Source of the DNA: Gammaproteobacteria bacterium
GTDB taxonomy: Bacteria > Pseudomonadota > Gammaproteobacteria > Pseudomonadales > Pseudohongiellaceae
Assembly (NCBI GenBank): GCA_003556835.1
Contig: PWQG01000009.1
Coordinates: 1 to 6,031 of the forward strand
Direction of reading: 5' to 3'
DNA length: 6,031 bases
Shown: one piece after another, positions 5,866-6,031 of the stretch
Layout: each line of letters opens with the position of its first letter
Numbering within the stretch: position 1 is the first letter of the stretch
Program-made: the position numbers and the translations under genes
Notes under the pieces: model-generated
Database searches by the model: none
What the model saw: only the letters and a program-made list of their open reading frames with translations
What the model was told of the DNA's origin: nothing

Positions 5866-6031
5866 ATGCACCCCTCAAGAGACTGCGAACATATTGAGTC
5901 TACGTTCCGCCCTTTTGTGATCTTCTCTGATGTGGGTCATGAAGCGCATGCTGCAGAAGGATTGATGAAGCCTTCAACCTTGATGAAAGGTGTATGGTAC
6001 GAATCCAGCGGAATGAAAGCTTCACTTGGTG
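5866..6031 (+). CDS. Unrecognised ORF, 3' end beyond window
   Basis: Seen: ATG 5866 opens a frame with no stop to the window end (55 full codons). An in-frame TAA at 5860-5862 makes this ATG the first possible one, and GCAGG ends 7 bases before it, a moderate Shine-Dalgarno match. The peptide starts MHPSRDCEHIE, has a hydrophobic patch FVIFSDVG (17-24), and contains a near-repeat LMKPSTLMKG (33-42). No signal peptide or known motif is visible. A sampled 60-base line here is about 47% G+C, against about 73% in a line from the oligosaccharyltransferase gene, so it may come from a different source or be non-coding. The reverse frames over the same stretch are broken by stops. Only 166 bases are visible, so whether it is a real gene cannot be decided. 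Confidence 0.5.
   Translation, partial: MHPSRDCEHIESTFRPFVIFSDVGHEAHAAEGLMKPSTLMKGVWYESSGMKASLG

Noticed and set aside
5962..5987. Direct repeat TTGATGAA, 18 bases apart
   Set aside because: Eight bases, in frame within the partial ORF and only two copies; likely chance or a small coding repeat (LMKPSTLMKG).

Overview
The window holds three well-supported genes and a poorly defined right-hand end. It looks like chromosome of a Gram-negative bacterium. One product is an outer-membrane-type lipoprotein with a clear lipobox, one is a large membrane glycosyltransferase with a periplasmic domain, and one is an exported repeat protein. The high G+C of the two central genes and the style of the proteins suggest a gammaproteobacterium, perhaps in the Xanthomonadales/Wenzhouxiangella neighbourhood. 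That placement is inference only.

Layout: (1) 57-1712, minus strand: an exported protein of 551 residues with an N-terminal beta-rich domain and three 'VGIGT-x-SPS-xx-L-x-I' modules of the kind seen in tail-fibre and surface-fibre proteins. (2) 1713-1922: a divergent intergenic region dense in inverted repeats and an 11-bp tandem repeat. (3) 1923-4016, plus strand: a single-subunit oligosaccharyltransferase (STT3/PglB, GT66 family) carrying the DxY, DTD, SIQE, RF and WWD signature positions. (4) 4021-5604, minus strand: a lipoprotein with two M23 (LytM) domains, the first with all metal and catalytic residues, the second with every one replaced. It converges on the oligosaccharyltransferase gene with only 4 bases between the stops. 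(5) 5605-6031: lower G+C sequence with no confident gene. It contains a 42-codon ORF and an unrecognised ORF that starts at 5866 and runs off the window.

All three proteins act at or beyond the inner membrane: protein glycosylation, wall cleavage or its control, and a secreted fibre-like protein. The sequence does not show that they form one pathway. They are not co-transcribed, and neither neighbour of the oligosaccharyltransferase carries the bacterial D/E-x-N-x-S/T sequon. No RNA gene, CRISPR array, insertion sequence or phage module was recognised. The most unusual points are the active-plus-degenerate M23 pair in one chain, an oligosaccharyltransferase gene with no glycan-assembly genes beside it, and the repeat-rich divergent control region.
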